This document shows, one piece after another, positions 35,833-46,575 of a stretch of DNA of 64,000 bases. Each line of letters opens with the position of its first letter. Positions within the stretch are counted from its first letter, which is position 1. The position numbers were made by a program, and so were the translations under genes. This DNA comes from Methylobacillus flagellatus KT (GTDB lineage Bacteria; Pseudomonadota; Gammaproteobacteria; Burkholderiales; Methylophilaceae), in assembly GCF_000013705.1 (NCBI RefSeq), contig NC_007947.1:496001-560000 (forward strand), given 5' to 3'. The notes beneath the pieces were generated by a model that was given only the letters and a program-made list of their open reading frames with translations, made no database searches and had not been told where the DNA came from.

Positions 35833-36768
35833 TCAAGACAAGGCTTCTTCTGTCTCGGGCTTCCTTTCACCGCCGATCAGGTTTTCGCGCGATACGCCAA
35901 GATACATGGCAATCGGGCTGGCGACCAGTACCGAGGAGTAGATGCCGAACAGGATGCCGATGGTGAGGGCCAGGGCAAAGTTGTGCAGCACCTCTCCTCC
36001 AAAGAACAGCATCGACAACACCATGAGTTCGGTGGAGAAGTGAGTGATGATGGTCCGCGACATGGTGCGGGTGATCGCATTGTTGATCACTTCAGGCACG
36101 CTGGCCTTGCGCATCTTGCGGAAGTTCTCGCGCACCCGGTCGAACACCACCACGGATTCGTTGACGGAGTAGCCCAGGACGGCGAGCACGGCTGCGAGCA
36201 CCGTGAGGTTGAACTCCCATTGGAAGAAGGCAAAGAACCCGAGGATAATGATGACATCGTGCATGTTGGCGATCACGGCTGCTACGGCAAAGCGCCATTC
36301 GAAGCGCATGGCTAGGTAAGCCATGATGCCGACACAGACGAACAGCATGGCGAGCGCACCCTTCTCGTAGAGTTCCTGACCGACCTGCGGGCCAACGAAT
36401 TCAACGCGGTGCAGCTTCACCTCCGGATTATCGGCAGCAAGCGCGGCGAGCACCTGGTCAGAAAGCTGTGCAGTCGACAGGCCAGGCTTAATCGGCAGGC
36501 GAATCAGCACATCCTGGCTAGTGCCGAAATTCTGTACAGTGGCATCCTTGAGGCCGATTTCATCGACTGCCTTGCGGATATTGTCGAGGTTGGCTGCCTG
36601 CGGGTAGCTAACCTCCATCATCGTACCGCCAGTGAAATCCACCCCCAGGTGCAAACCCTTGGTCGCCAGGAAGAATACCGACAACAGGAAGGTCACGAGC
36701 GAGATGGTCGTCGTCAGGCGACCATAGCTCATGAACGGTATGTCTTTTTTGATTCTGAAAAATTCCAT
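35833..36768 (-). CDS. secF: Protein translocase subunit SecF
   Basis: 311 residues (E. coli 323) with six membrane helices and one large periplasmic domain (about 38-135). SecDF motifs are GVDFTGGTMMEVSY near helix 1 and ALSVNESVVVFDRVRE-like LGYSVNESVVVFDRVREN in helix 4-5, including the Asp implicated in proton coupling. With SecD it pulls preproteins from SecYEG using the proton gradient. Directly follows secD. Confidence 0.97.
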   Translation of the reverse strand: MEFFRIKKDIPFMSYGRLTTTISLVTFLLSVFFLATKGLHLGVDFTGGTMMEVSYPQAANLDNIRKAVDEIGLKDATVQNFGTSQDVLIRLPIKPGLSTAQLSDQVLAALAADNPEVKLHRVEFVGPQVGQELYEKGALAMLFVCVGIMAYLAMRFEWRFAVAAVIANMHDVIIILGFFAFFQWEFNLTVLAAVLAVLGYSVNESVVVFDRVRENFRKMRKASVPEVINNAITRTMSRTIITHFSTELMVLSMLFFGGEVLHNFALALTIGILFGIYSSVLVASPIAMYLGVSRENLIGGERKPETEEALS

Positions 36769-36803
36769 GATGTTTACCTAACGTATTTTCCTGTTGATCG
36801 ATA

Positions 36804-38633
36804 TCAGCCTATGGAAAGTTTGCTGATCTTGCGGCGGTAGCCGTAAATGAGGTTGATTACCGCGCGGGAAACCAGCACTGCGGAGAACATCGACGTCAGG
36901 ATGCCCAGGACATGCACAACGGCAAATCCCTTGACTGGACCGGTGCCGAACATGAACAGTGCAAGGCCGGCGATCATGGTGGTGACGTTGGCATCGAGGA
37001 TGGTGCCAAATGCACGTTCATAACCCGCGTGAATGGAAGCTTGCGGCGTGTTGCCGTTACGCATTTCCTCGCGAATGCGTTCGTTAATCAGCACGTTGGC
37101 ATCGATCGCCATCCCCAGGGTTAACGCAACCGCTGCGATCCCTGGCAATGTAAGCGTGGCTTGCAACATGGAGAGCAGGGCGACCAGCAGTATCAGGTTG
37201 ATGCTCAGTGCCAGCACGGATACCGTGCCGAACAGCATGTAGTAGGCAATCATGAATATGGAAATCGCCACAAAGCCCCATAGCGTGGAGTGCATACCGC
37301 GTTCGATATTGGCTTCACCCATGCTGGGGCCAACCGTGCGCTCTTCGATGATTTCCATCGGTGCCGCCAATGCGCCTGCACGTAATAGCAATGCCACATC
37401 CGTGGCTTCCTGCGTGTTGGCCATACCGGAAATCTGTACGCGGCCACCGCCAATTTCTTCGCGGATCACAGGGGCGGTAATCACTTCTGCCTGGCCTTTT
37501 TCAATCAGCAGGATCGCCATGCGTTTGCCGACATTTTCACGTGTGACTTGCTTGAAGATGCGTGCGCCACGGGCGTCAAGCGTGACGTGTACCACGGCGC
37601 CGCCGCCTTGGGGATCCATGCCAGGGCCGGCATCGGTGATGTAGTCGCCGGTCAGCACGACATTTTTCTTGACCAGCATGGGGATGCCGTTACGGTCGAT
37701 GTAGAACTCGGTGCCGAAAGGAACCTGGCCCTTGGAAGCATTTTCCAGGGTCACGGCATTGCTCCTGTCTTCGTCCACCATGCGGATTTCCAGCGTGGCA
37801 GTACGGCCCAGGATTTCCTTGGCTTTGGCAGTGTCTTGCACCCCTGGTAATTGCACGACAACGCGATCAATGCCCTGCTGTTGGATGACAGGCTCGGCAA
37901 CGCCCAATTCGTTGATCCGGTTGTGCAGGGTCTGGATGTTTTGCTTGATGGCGAATTCCTGAATGCGTTTTTTCGCTGGTTCGCTCAATACGGCAGTCAG
38001 GATGCTGTCTTCGCCGCGATTGGAAGTGCGGAAAGTCAGGTCTGGGTATTCTTTTTCCAGGACGCGCTGCGCTTTGCTGAGCTCGGCCGTGTCCTTAAAG
38101 CGGATGTTGACGGCCTGGCCATCACGTGAAACACCGAGGTAGTTGATCCGGGCGGTACGCAATACGCTACGGAAATCACCCACATATCGCTCTGCCGCCT
38201 GGTCCAGGGCTGACTTCATATCAACCTGCAACAGGAAATGCACCCCGCCCCGTAGGTCCAGGCCCAGGTACATCGGGCGGGCGCCTATGCTGCGCAGCCA
38301 CTCTGGAGAGCGTGAAAGCAGGTTGAGCGCAATGACGTAATCCTTGCCCAGCCGGGCTTGGAGCGCGTCCTTGGCCTGCAACTGGATATCGGTGCTGGGG
38401 AAGCGGACCTTGACACCAGTGGCATCGAGGAATAGCGCTTCAAACGGAATGTTCTCCTGTTTCAGGATGTTTTCCGTATTTTCCAGCAGCGCCGAATCCA
38501 CCTGGATATTGGACTTGGCTGCCGTGATCTGTACGGCAGGGGATTCGCCGAACAGGTTAGGTGCTGCATAGAGCAGCCCTAGCAGGACGACAACCAGCAC
38601 CATCAGGTACTTCCATAAAGGGTAGCGGTTCAT
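36804..38633 (-). CDS. secD: Protein translocase subunit SecD
   Basis: 609 residues (E. coli 615). N-terminal helix (KYLMVLVVVLLGLLYAAPNL), a large periplasmic region with P1 head and base (GLDLRGGVHFLLQVD, NRINELGVAEPVIQQQG), then five helices with GMAIDANVLINERIREE holding the functional Asp. It works with SecF and YajC in the late stage of Sec export. The order tgt-yajC-secD-secF is classical. 66 nt separate it from yajC. Confidence 0.97.
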   Translation of the reverse strand: MNRYPLWKYLMVLVVVLLGLLYAAPNLFGESPAVQITAAKSNIQVDSALLENTENILKQENIPFEALFLDATGVKVRFPSTDIQLQAKDALQARLGKDYVIALNLLSRSPEWLRSIGARPMYLGLDLRGGVHFLLQVDMKSALDQAAERYVGDFRSVLRTARINYLGVSRDGQAVNIRFKDTAELSKAQRVLEKEYPDLTFRTSNRGEDSILTAVLSEPAKKRIQEFAIKQNIQTLHNRINELGVAEPVIQQQGIDRVVVQLPGVQDTAKAKEILGRTATLEIRMVDEDRSNAVTLENASKGQVPFGTEFYIDRNGIPMLVKKNVVLTGDYITDAGPGMDPQGGGAVVHVTLDARGARIFKQVTRENVGKRMAILLIEKGQAEVITAPVIREEIGGGRVQISGMANTQEATDVALLLRAGALAAPMEIIEERTVGPSMGEANIERGMHSTLWGFVAISIFMIAYYMLFGTVSVLALSINLILLVALLSMLQATLTLPGIAAVALTLGMAIDANVLINERIREEMRNGNTPQASIHAGYERAFGTILDANVTTMIAGLALFMFGTGPVKGFAVVHVLGILTSMFSAVLVSRAVINLIYGYRRKISKLSIG

Positions 38634-38699
38634 GAAGCGGCTCGCATTTCAGTGTTTCAGGGATGTTAAAGATCGTCAGTCAAGTATGTCGCAGTGATG

Positions 38700-39020
38700 T
38701 TACAGGGATTTGATCGTGCCCTTGGGGAGTAAGGTTTGCACTGTGTGTTTTTGCACGGTGATCACGGTTTCCGGGGCGATTTCCAGGCTGACATAGCCTT
38801 CGCCTACCTTGGTGATGCGGCCAACGATCCCGGAGCTGGTGGTGACTTCATCCCCTTTTTGCAGGGCTTCAATCAGTTTGCGTTGCTCCTTGGCCTGCTT
38901 CATTTGTGGACGGATCAGCATGAACCAGAACAGCGCGAAGATAATGATCAAGGGGAGGAAACTCATCCAGTCAGGGGTGGCCTGGGCTGCATCAGCAGCA
39001 TACGCGGAAGCGATTAGCAC
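38700..39020 (-). CDS. yajC: Sec translocase accessory subunit YajC
   Basis: 106 residues (E. coli 110). One membrane helix (FLPLIIIFALFWFMLIRPQ) is followed by a short cytoplasmic beta-rich domain with KGDEVTTSSGIVGRITKVGEGYVSLEI. It is a subunit of the SecDF-YajC complex. It lies between tgt and secD with about 88-nt and 66-nt gaps. Confidence 0.96.
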   Translation of the reverse strand: MLIASAYAADAAQATPDWMSFLPLIIIFALFWFMLIRPQMKQAKEQRKLIEALQKGDEVTTSSGIVGRITKVGEGYVSLEIAPETVITVQKHTVQTLLPKGTIKSL

Positions 39021-39108
39021 GGTAAACCTTTCTTCTATTTAACGGGTGAATATTTGAAGCGCAAAATATTAGCCCAAAATTCTAACATAATGTGGCGAAT
39101 GCGCTGGA

Positions 39109-40272
<1,164 letters not shown>

Positions 40273-40382
40273 TCATAAGGAAAGCGCATGATAATGGGCG
40301 CATGAGCGGAATGCGCATTTGGTATACTATTCGCATTTTTCGGGCAGATATCCTGTCCGTGGTCACCTGAGGAAATTCTGGA

Positions 40383-41177
40383 ATGGCTGAAATTCCCAAT
40401 CGTCCGCGCCGCCATCACTCATTCATGGAATCCGGCTTGCGTGAGCGCAGCATCTACCTGTTGCCCAATCTATTCACTACTGCGGCACTGTTCGCCGGGT
40501 TCTATGCGATTGTGCAGGCCATGAATGGCAAGTTCGAGCATTCTGCTGTGGCCATTTTCATTGCCATGGTCATGGACGGGCTGGATGGCCGGGTGGCGCG
40601 CATGACCAATACGCAAAGCGCGTTCGGCGCGGAATACGACAGCCTTTCCGACATGGTGTCGTTTGGTGTCGCGCCAGCATTGGTGATGTACGTCTGGGCG
40701 CTGAAGCCCCTGGGCAAGCTGGGCTGGATTGCCGCATTCATCTATTGTGCGGGTGCGGCCTTGCGCCTGGCCCGCTTCAACACCAAGCTCGACGAGAGCG
40801 ATAAGCGCTATTTCCAGGGGCTGCCCAGTCCTGCTGCCGCTGCTTTGCTTGCAGGGCTGGTGTGGGTATCGTATGAAAACCATGTGAGCAGTACGGAGGT
40901 GTTTTTTGATGCCGTCAAAATGCAGTGGGTCGCCTGGAGTATCACATTGTTTGCCGGGCTGTCCATGGTGAGCGACCTGCGCTACTACAGTGGTAAGGAC
41001 ATCAATTTGCGTCGCAGTGTGCCATTTGTTGTGATTCTATTGATCGTGCTGGCATTCGTGCTGATTTCCTATAGTCCGCCTGAAGTGTTGTTTGCCGTTT
41101 TCCTGGGCTATGGTGTTTCTGGTTATGTACTATGGATATGGGGTAAGCGCAAGAAGGCCGCCCGCCCGCAAGGGTAA
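40383..41177 (+). CDS. pssA: CDP-diacylglycerol-serine O-phosphatidyltransferase
   Basis: 264 residues, membrane type (not the soluble E. coli type). It makes phosphatidylserine from CDP-diacylglycerol and serine. The CDP-alcohol phosphotransferase motif DGRVAR, then G after eight residues and D..(3)..D (GAEYDSLSD), is complete near residues 64-85. About eight hydrophobic helices follow, then a basic C-terminus. GAGGAAA precedes the ATG, and TATACT at about 40323-40328 may be its -10. In related bacteria pssA is often followed directly by leuA; here an antisense peptidase gene lies between. Confidence 0.95.
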   Translation: MAEIPNRPRRHHSFMESGLRERSIYLLPNLFTTAALFAGFYAIVQAMNGKFEHSAVAIFIAMVMDGLDGRVARMTNTQSAFGAEYDSLSDMVSFGVAPALVMYVWALKPLGKLGWIAAFIYCAGAALRLARFNTKLDESDKRYFQGLPSPAAAALLAGLVWVSYENHVSSTEVFFDAVKMQWVAWSITLFAGLSMVSDLRYYSGKDINLRRSVPFVVILLIVLAFVLISYSPPEVLFAVFLGYGVSGYVLWIWGKRKKAARPQG

Positions 41178-41190
41178 ATCTCAATCGCCT

Positions 41191-42555
41191 TCAGTGACTC
41201 TGTTGTAATGCCCGCAGCACGGGCTTGATGTGCTCGCCCACATAGATTTGTGGATTGGAATGGCCATCCACCTTGCCTGCTTGCCGTTCACGCTCACGGA
41301 TGACGGGAAGCGCACGCTGGAAAGCCTCTTCAAAAGAATAGGTCTCACGCAGCGCCTCATCAAACACGGCGCGGCCGAAAAAAGTCAGCTCTGAGCCGCT
41401 GCCACAGCCGAATGAGGTGTGGGTAGCGTCAGCTGCGGTCATGATCAGCGTATTGTCGTTTTGCAATGGCGCTATCCAACTGCCGGAATAGCAAGCCGAT
41501 ACTACGATGACGCGGTATTTGATGCCTGCCTTGTCCAGCCATAGGCTGAGCGTCTGCGGTGTCAGCGCGTCCATTTGCAGAGGCCAGAGCGAGGCTGCCA
41601 GTTCGCCGTCCTGTGCGCCATGCGAAGTTAAGTAGATAAACAGCACATCTTCGTCGGGATTCATGAGGTCGGCTGCACGATTGATAGCGCGCTCCAGGTT
41701 CTCAAGGCTGGCCCATGGCAGGCTTTCCAGGGTGGCCGGGTGGTTGACGAGCTCCTGCATGTGCCCTGCGGCATCGAAGCGCTCTTCGATGACGGCATTG
41801 ACCATGCTGCTCTCGCGCAGGAATACCTCGTCGTCGCCATAAGGCGCATAGGTGATGCTATACAGGTCGACAACACCAGGCCGCTCCGGCTTGACGGCGG
41901 CGCGTTGCCTCTCGGCAAGCTGTAGCTGCGTTTCCAGTTTTTCCTGGGTTAGCTGTAGATCTTCTTGCACGTTGGCACTGTCTTCTTCGTAAGGCAGCCA
42001 GTACATGGGGGCTTCCGAGATATGCACAATTAGCGGGGCGCCCAGTGCAAATGCCCCCGTCAACAGGATAAGCCGGGTTGGCACCTGTGTGCTGCGTGTC
42101 AGGAGAAGCCAGAACGCCAGCGCCGACCAGGCGGTTGTTACGATGTACAAGCTCCAGTGCCAGGTGGAGCCGTCCAGGCCTTTCGGCTGGATCAGGGTGA
42201 TATAGGCCAGCGTACTCAGGATGTCGACTATAAATGCCTGCATGGTGCCGATGGCAAACAATGCCGCCGCCTGGATCTTCAGGCCACGCTGGCGCGCATG
42301 ATCGCTGAGATACCAGCACAGCCATAGCAGCAATAGTACGACCAGCCAGCCCCAGAGCAACGCTTTTGGAAAGAATTCTGCCGGGCCCGTGATCACCAAC
42401 CGCCCCATCAGAATGCTGCCAAGTGTGGTAATGACCAGTATTGCCAGCAATTGCAAGGGCGTGATCTGCAACCCATTGACATGGACTCTTTGGAAGAATG
42501 CGCTTTTCAGTCCGTGCAGGAAAAAGGTGCGGAGTGGTACGGTGGTATGTGGCAT
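41191..42555 (-). CDS. Membrane-anchored C13-family (legumain/caspase-fold) peptidase
   Basis: 454 residues. The first ~190 contain five or so membrane helices (LLAILVITTLGSILMG, LLWGWLVVLLLLWLCW, LILLTGAFALGAPLIV). A linker with a heptad Leu/Gln pattern (about 205-232) follows, then a clan CD peptidase domain. The catalytic pair is visible as TSHGA (His312) and VVSACYSG (Cys355), each preceded by hydrophobic strands as in legumains and caspases. Bacterial members are little studied, and a soluble domain on either side of the inner membrane could process envelope or lipid-linked proteins. It is convergent with pssA (13-nt gap) and divergent from leuA. Confidence 0.85.
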   Translation of the reverse strand: MPHTTVPLRTFFLHGLKSAFFQRVHVNGLQITPLQLLAILVITTLGSILMGRLVITGPAEFFPKALLWGWLVVLLLLWLCWYLSDHARQRGLKIQAAALFAIGTMQAFIVDILSTLAYITLIQPKGLDGSTWHWSLYIVTTAWSALAFWLLLTRSTQVPTRLILLTGAFALGAPLIVHISEAPMYWLPYEEDSANVQEDLQLTQEKLETQLQLAERQRAAVKPERPGVVDLYSITYAPYGDDEVFLRESSMVNAVIEERFDAAGHMQELVNHPATLESLPWASLENLERAINRAADLMNPDEDVLFIYLTSHGAQDGELAASLWPLQMDALTPQTLSLWLDKAGIKYRVIVVSACYSGSWIAPLQNDNTLIMTAADATHTSFGCGSGSELTFFGRAVFDEALRETYSFEEAFQRALPVIRERERQAGKVDGHSNPQIYVGEHIKPVLRALQQSH

Positions 42556-42662
42556 GCGGCTTGGTACACGATTGAAGTCAATGCCCTACATCCTGCCTCA
42601 AATTTGTCAATGCGCCAAGGGATTGGCCTGCGTCGGTCTGGTCTCCATTGCCATGCCTTGGC

Positions 42663-42691
42663 TTGCCTTGAGGGGGGAAAAGAATTATATT
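42663..42691 (+). promoter_or_regulatory. Candidate promoter upstream of leuA
   Basis: TTGCCT (42663-42668), a 17-bp spacer and TATATT (42686-42691). A start near 42698-42700 would give leuA a leader of about 165 nt that includes a Leu-rich short ORF. Confidence 0.5.
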
Positions 42692-42701
42692 GAGCCTCAC
42701 T

Positions 42702-42788
42702 ATGCAGAGTATCAGCCACAATTCCAAGTTTATTCTTGCCCGGGCCTTCTTGGCCCTGGCTGGCCTGATACTGCGCAGTCCGCGCTAG
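42702..42788 (+). CDS. Possible 28-residue leader ORF before leuA
   Basis: Short frame starting about 10 nt after the candidate -10, ending TAG at 42786-42788. It encodes a hydrophobic, Leu-rich peptide (AFLALAGLILRSPR at its end, five Leu). It could act as an attenuation leader for leucine synthesis. Against this, the Leu codons are not consecutive, no ribosome binding site is seen, and I find no terminator/antiterminator hairpins before leuA. Confidence 0.22.
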   Translation: MQSISHNSKFILARAFLALAGLILRSPR

Positions 42789-42864
42789 TATTGCTCCTTC
42801 CCAGCTTTCCTTGTCTATTGAGACGCCCCGCTCATAAATCCAAACGTTGATGGAATTTCAGGCT

Positions 42865-44397
42865 ATGACCCAGAATCAGCTCATTATTTTCGATACCACC
42901 CTGCGCGACGGCGAACAAAGCCCTGGTGCGGCCATGACTAAGGAAGAGAAGCTGCGCATTGCCCGTCAACTGGAAAAGCTGGGAGTGAATGTGATCGAGG
43001 CCGGGTTTGCTGCGGCAAGCCCAGGGGATTTCGGTGCCATTCGTGCCATTGCCGAGGCGATCACCGAAACCACCGTCTGTTCTCTCGCGCGTGCCAACGA
43101 GAATGATATTCGCCGCGCAGGAGAAGCCATCCAGCCGGCAAAGAAGCGACGTATTCATACTTTCATCGCGACGAGCCCAATCCATATGCAGAACAAGCTG
43201 CGCATGACGCCCGAACAGGTGCTGGATCGTGCCGTGCAGGCAGTGCAGTGGGCGTTGGAATATACTGACGATGTTGAATTTTCTGCCGAAGATGCAGTGC
43301 GCTCCGACATTGATTTTCTGGTGCAGGTATTCGATGCCGTAATCGCGGCAGGTGCCAAGACCATCAATGTGCCCGATACCGTAGGGTATTCGGTGCCAGG
43401 ACAATGGGGTGAGCGCATGGCTCAGCTGATTGCACGGGTAAGGAACTCGGACAAGGTGATATGGTCGACCCATTGCCATAACGATCTTGGCATGGCGGTG
43501 GCGAACTCCTTGTCTGCTGTGCTGGCTGGTGCGCGACAAGTGGAATGCACGATCAACGGGTTGGGTGAGCGTGCAGGCAATGCCAGCTTGGAAGAGATAG
43601 TGATGGCGGTCAAGACGCGTCGTGACGTGTTCCAGCTCGAAACCACCATCGACACCACGCAGATCGTGGCGACATCCAAGCTGGTATCGACGATCACCGG
43701 CTATCCAGTACAGCCCAATAAAGCCATTGTGGGCGCGAATGCATTTGCCCATGAGTCCGGTATCCACCAGGACGGCGTGCTCAAGCACCGTGAGACCTAT
43801 GAGATCATGCGCGCGGAAGACGTAGGCTGGGGCGCCAATAAGTTGACGCTGGGAAAGCTGTCTGGACGTAATGCTTTTCGTACCCGTCTTACTGAGCTTG
43901 GCATTACTCTGGAGAGTGAGGACGCGCTTAATGCCGCATTCGCTCGCTTCAAGGAGCTGGCAGACAAGAAATCAGAAATATTCGACGAGGATATACAGGC
44001 ATTAGTCAGCGATAACGTGGTCAATGAAGAGAACTTCAAGCTGGGATATTTGCATGTAGCATCGCAGACTGGGGAAACTCCCCATGCGGAAGTGGTCGTA
44101 CTGGAGAATGGCGTCGAGCACCGGGCAGATGCTACTGGCGGCGGCCCTGTCGATGCGGCGTTCAAAGCGATTGAAAAGATTGTACGTAGTGGCGCCGAGC
44201 TGTTGCTGTATTCCGTCAACAATATCACCAGCGGTACCGATGCGCAGGGCGAGGTAACGGTGCGCCTGTCCAAGGGGGGGCGTGTGGTGAATGGGCAGGG
44301 GGCCGATACGGATATCGTTATTGCCTCGGCCAAGGCGTACCTGAACGGCCTCAATAAGTTGCATGCCTATGCAGAGCGGGCACATCCGCAAGTTTAG
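42865..44397 (+). CDS. leuA: 2-isopropylmalate synthase
   Basis: 510 residues (E. coli 523). First committed step of leucine synthesis: acetyl-CoA plus 2-oxoisovalerate gives 2-isopropylmalate. It has [18 protein letters not shown] with the metal-binding Asp, the catalytic barrel with [11 protein letters not shown] (His pair), [34 protein letters not shown], and the C-terminal LeuA dimer domain for leucine feedback (about 380-505). ATG 42865 gives the usual [10 protein letters not shown] start; ATG 42850 is also in frame. leuB, leuC and leuD are not in the window. Confidence 0.97.
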   Translation: MTQNQLIIFDTTLRDGEQSPGAAMTKEEKLRIARQLEKLGVNVIEAGFAAASPGDFGAIRAIAEAITETTVCSLARANENDIRRAGEAIQPAKKRRIHTFIATSPIHMQNKLRMTPEQVLDRAVQAVQWALEYTDDVEFSAEDAVRSDIDFLVQVFDAVIAAGAKTINVPDTVGYSVPGQWGERMAQLIARVRNSDKVIWSTHCHNDLGMAVANSLSAVLAGARQVECTINGLGERAGNASLEEIVMAVKTRRDVFQLETTIDTTQIVATSKLVSTITGYPVQPNKAIVGANAFAHESGIHQDGVLKHRETYEIMRAEDVGWGANKLTLGKLSGRNAFRTRLTELGITLESEDALNAAFARFKELADKKSEIFDEDIQALVSDNVVNEENFKLGYLHVASQTGETPHAEVVVLENGVEHRADATGGGPVDAAFKAIEKIVRSGAELLLYSVNNITSGTDAQGEVTVRLSKGGRVVNGQGADTDIVIASAKAYLNGLNKLHAYAERAHPQV

Positions 44398-44468
44398 CCA
44401 TCGGTACATGTCATGTACTAATTTACTCAACGATCAAAAACCTCAGGTATTAAAGTAAAGGAATTTCC

Positions 44469-44885
44469 ATGTTGCAAGGTGCAATCCAAGTAACAAGTTT
44501 TGATATGGACCGGCTGTTTTCCATGATTGAGCAACTGCGCAAAAATGGTTTCCCGGAAACGGATAATCTGGCGCGCCTCGAAGATGAGCTGGCACGCAGC
44601 GAAGAGGTGCCCTCCGAGCAAGTCGGTGCTGACGTGGTGACAATGAACTCGCGTGTCCTACTGCGCGACGAGGCAAATGGACATGAGATGTCATGCACGC
44701 TGGTGTTTCCCTCCGATGCGGATGCCTCGGCCAACCGTATTTCAGTGGTGGCGCCATTGGGCACTGCTATCCTGGGGTACCGGGTCGGCGATGTGATCGA
44801 CTGGGCCATGCCGGGAGGCGTGCGCCAGTACAGAATACTGAAAATTGACTACCAGCCCGAGGCTGCGGGTGATTTTCACCTGTAA
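44469..44885 (+). CDS. rnk: Rnk-like nucleoside diphosphate kinase regulator (GreA/GreB C-terminal fold)
   Basis: 138 residues (E. coli Rnk 136). A short N-terminal helical part (DMDRLFSMIEQLRKNGFPET) is followed by a GreA/GreB-type FKBP-like C-terminal domain (SRVLLRDEANGHEMSCTLVFPSDAD, LGTAILGYRVGDVIDWAMPGG). The helical hairpin is too short and lacks the acidic tip needed for transcript cleavage. Rnk binds RNA polymerase and affects nucleoside diphosphate kinase levels in E. coli. It is 71 nt after leuA and followed by a terminator. Confidence 0.88.
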   Translation: MLQGAIQVTSFDMDRLFSMIEQLRKNGFPETDNLARLEDELARSEEVPSEQVGADVVTMNSRVLLRDEANGHEMSCTLVFPSDADASANRISVVAPLGTAILGYRVGDVIDWAMPGGVRQYRILKIDYQPEAAGDFHL

Positions 44886-44910
44886 AGATTGATAGCAACT
44901 AATTCAGCGG

Positions 44911-44932
44911 GGGCGCCTTAAGGCGCCCTTTT
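44911..44932 (+). terminator. Terminator after rnk
   Basis: GGGCGCC-TTAA-GGCGCCC, an 18-bp perfect palindrome at its widest, followed by TTTT. It lies 25 nt after the rnk stop. Confidence 0.85.
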
Positions 44933-45034
44933 CATTGCCGAAAGCCGTGAGCCGTCGCCCTGCAGAAATTGCTTCTGCATTGGTTCTGGATTGGTAACTG
45001 GAGCCGGACAGTCAATGGGTTGAGTGGCTTACTC

Positions 45035-45700
45035 TCAGCGCTTGGTGAGGTAACGCTGATCGCAGAAGGTAGCCAGCCAGTGTGGGCGGAAGGCCGTCAT
45101 TAGCGTGATGGCCATGCCGGTGACAAAGGCCTCAGACCAGCCGATCAGGATGAAATAGGGTAAATAGTTGCTGAACAAGTAATCGGGCGGATAAGCCTGC
45201 ATGGCGCTCAGCGCCAGCACTGCGCTCAAGCCGCACATACTGATGGTCAATCCTGCACAAAGAAAGCCGCAGGCAAAAATATAAATAATCAAGTGGTTAG
45301 GCAATTTGCTGTCGACAAGGCGGAACACGTTGTAGCTGAAGGCCACCGGGATGGCAGCCATAATGAGGAAGTTGATGCCCAGCGTGCTCCAGCCCCCCAT
45401 GCCGAATGCGGTAATGCCGATGAGGATCAGTGCCAGTGCGATCAGCGCCAGTTGCCAGCGAAACATCAGGCATAGCGCCGTGGCACCCAGGAGGTGAATG
45501 TTGAGGCCCGGGCGTATGCCTGCCTTGATGCTCCAGATAACCATCAGCGTCACGATTGAGCCCAGGAAAACGTGCTGCAATGCTGGGTCGCTCAAATGTC
45601 TCCAGGGCGCCTTGATGACAGCATAAGCAAGCAGCGTCAGTGCTAGGGCGTTGGCAATCCACTGCCAGGCAACTGGGACGAGATAGTCAGGCAGATTCAT
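45035..45700 (-). CDS. CbiM-like energy-coupling-factor membrane protein
   Basis: 222 residues with six or seven hydrophobic helices. The segment GIRPGLNIHLLGATALCLMF resembles the GxxPG.xxHxLGATAL region of CbiM-type substrate-binding permeases for Co or Ni. The classical CbiM N-terminal metal loop (MHIxxG) is absent, and no CbiN, CbiQ or CbiO gene is nearby. It therefore belongs with the stand-alone relatives of unknown substrate. I chose ATG 45700; the frame is open to 45742. Convergent with rnk. Confidence 0.75.
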   Translation of the reverse strand: MNLPDYLVPVAWQWIANALALTLLAYAVIKAPWRHLSDPALQHVFLGSIVTLMVIWSIKAGIRPGLNIHLLGATALCLMFRWQLALIALALILIGITAFGMGGWSTLGINFLIMAAIPVAFSYNVFRLVDSKLPNHLIIYIFACGFLCAGLTISMCGLSAVLALSAMQAYPPDYLFSNYLPYFILIGWSEAFVTGMAITLMTAFRPHWLATFCDQRYLTKR

Positions 45701-45797
45701 TGCCTTGGCTGGCCTTCCTGCATGTGAGGGATGAAGTCGCATACTTCAGGTTCATAGGCTAAACTCTAGCAATTTTTGCCGTGGATGGAGAAACATT

Positions 45798-46460
45798 TTG
45801 CAGCTCGCATTGTTTGACCTCGATAATACCCTCTTGGCTGGTGACAGCGATTTCCAGTGGGGACAGTTCCTCATCAGCAAGGGCTTGCTCAACGAGCAGG
45901 AGCACTTGGCCAAGAACATCGCTTTTTATGAGGATTACAAGGCTGGCCGACTGGATATCTATGCCTTTCTGGACTTTCAGCTGAAGCCTTTAAGTGAACA
46001 TCCTCGCCATGAGCTGGAAGCTTTGCATCGCGAGTACATGGCGCAGAAAATCCGGCCAATGATCACGGACAAGGCCCGCGCACTGGTGGAAAGGCACAGG
46101 CAGAATGGCGACTTGCTTGTGGTCATCACAGCGACAAACAGTTTTGTGACAACCCCGATCGCGCGCGAGTTCGGCATTGATCACCTGATTGGCACCACGC
46201 CAGAGGAGGTGGATGGCAAGTTCACCGGCAAGGTCACGGGAACACCCAGTTTTCAGGAAGGCAAGATTACACGGCTCCATGAGTGGCTTGCAGGGCGTGA
46301 CCAGTCATTGAGCGATTTTGAAACTACCTGGTTCTACAGCGACTCACATAATGACCTGCCATTGCTGAAGCTGGTAGACAAGCCCGTTGCAGTGGATCCA
46401 GACCCTACACTCGAGGCGTACGCTGAAGAAGCTGGCTGGCCTATCATCAGCCTGCGGTGA
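45798..46460 (+). CDS. HAD-IB family phosphatase (SerB-like)
   Basis: 220 residues. HAD motif I is FDLDNTLLAGD with both Asp, motif II is in VVITATNSF, and motif III/IV is GKITRLHEWL with YSDSHNDLPLL. The helical cap between motifs I and II is of the IB type seen in phosphoserine phosphatases and related phospholipid or histidinol phosphatases. Substrate not assignable. The start is a TTG at 45798 with GGAG upstream, so expression may be modest. Confidence 0.88.
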   Translation: MQLALFDLDNTLLAGDSDFQWGQFLISKGLLNEQEHLAKNIAFYEDYKAGRLDIYAFLDFQLKPLSEHPRHELEALHREYMAQKIRPMITDKARALVERHRQNGDLLVVITATNSFVTTPIAREFGIDHLIGTTPEEVDGKFTGKVTGTPSFQEGKITRLHEWLAGRDQSLSDFETTWFYSDSHNDLPLLKLVDKPVAVDPDPTLEAYAEEAGWPIISLR

Positions 46461-46575
46461 TGTTCGGCTGGTATCTGTCGCGGACAACATATAGCGAAGA
46501 TTGTCCGTCGATGGACCCCACCGCGGGCAATTGTGAGTGCGGTGGCCAGGCATAAGCCGCGTCTGCCCGCTGCCT

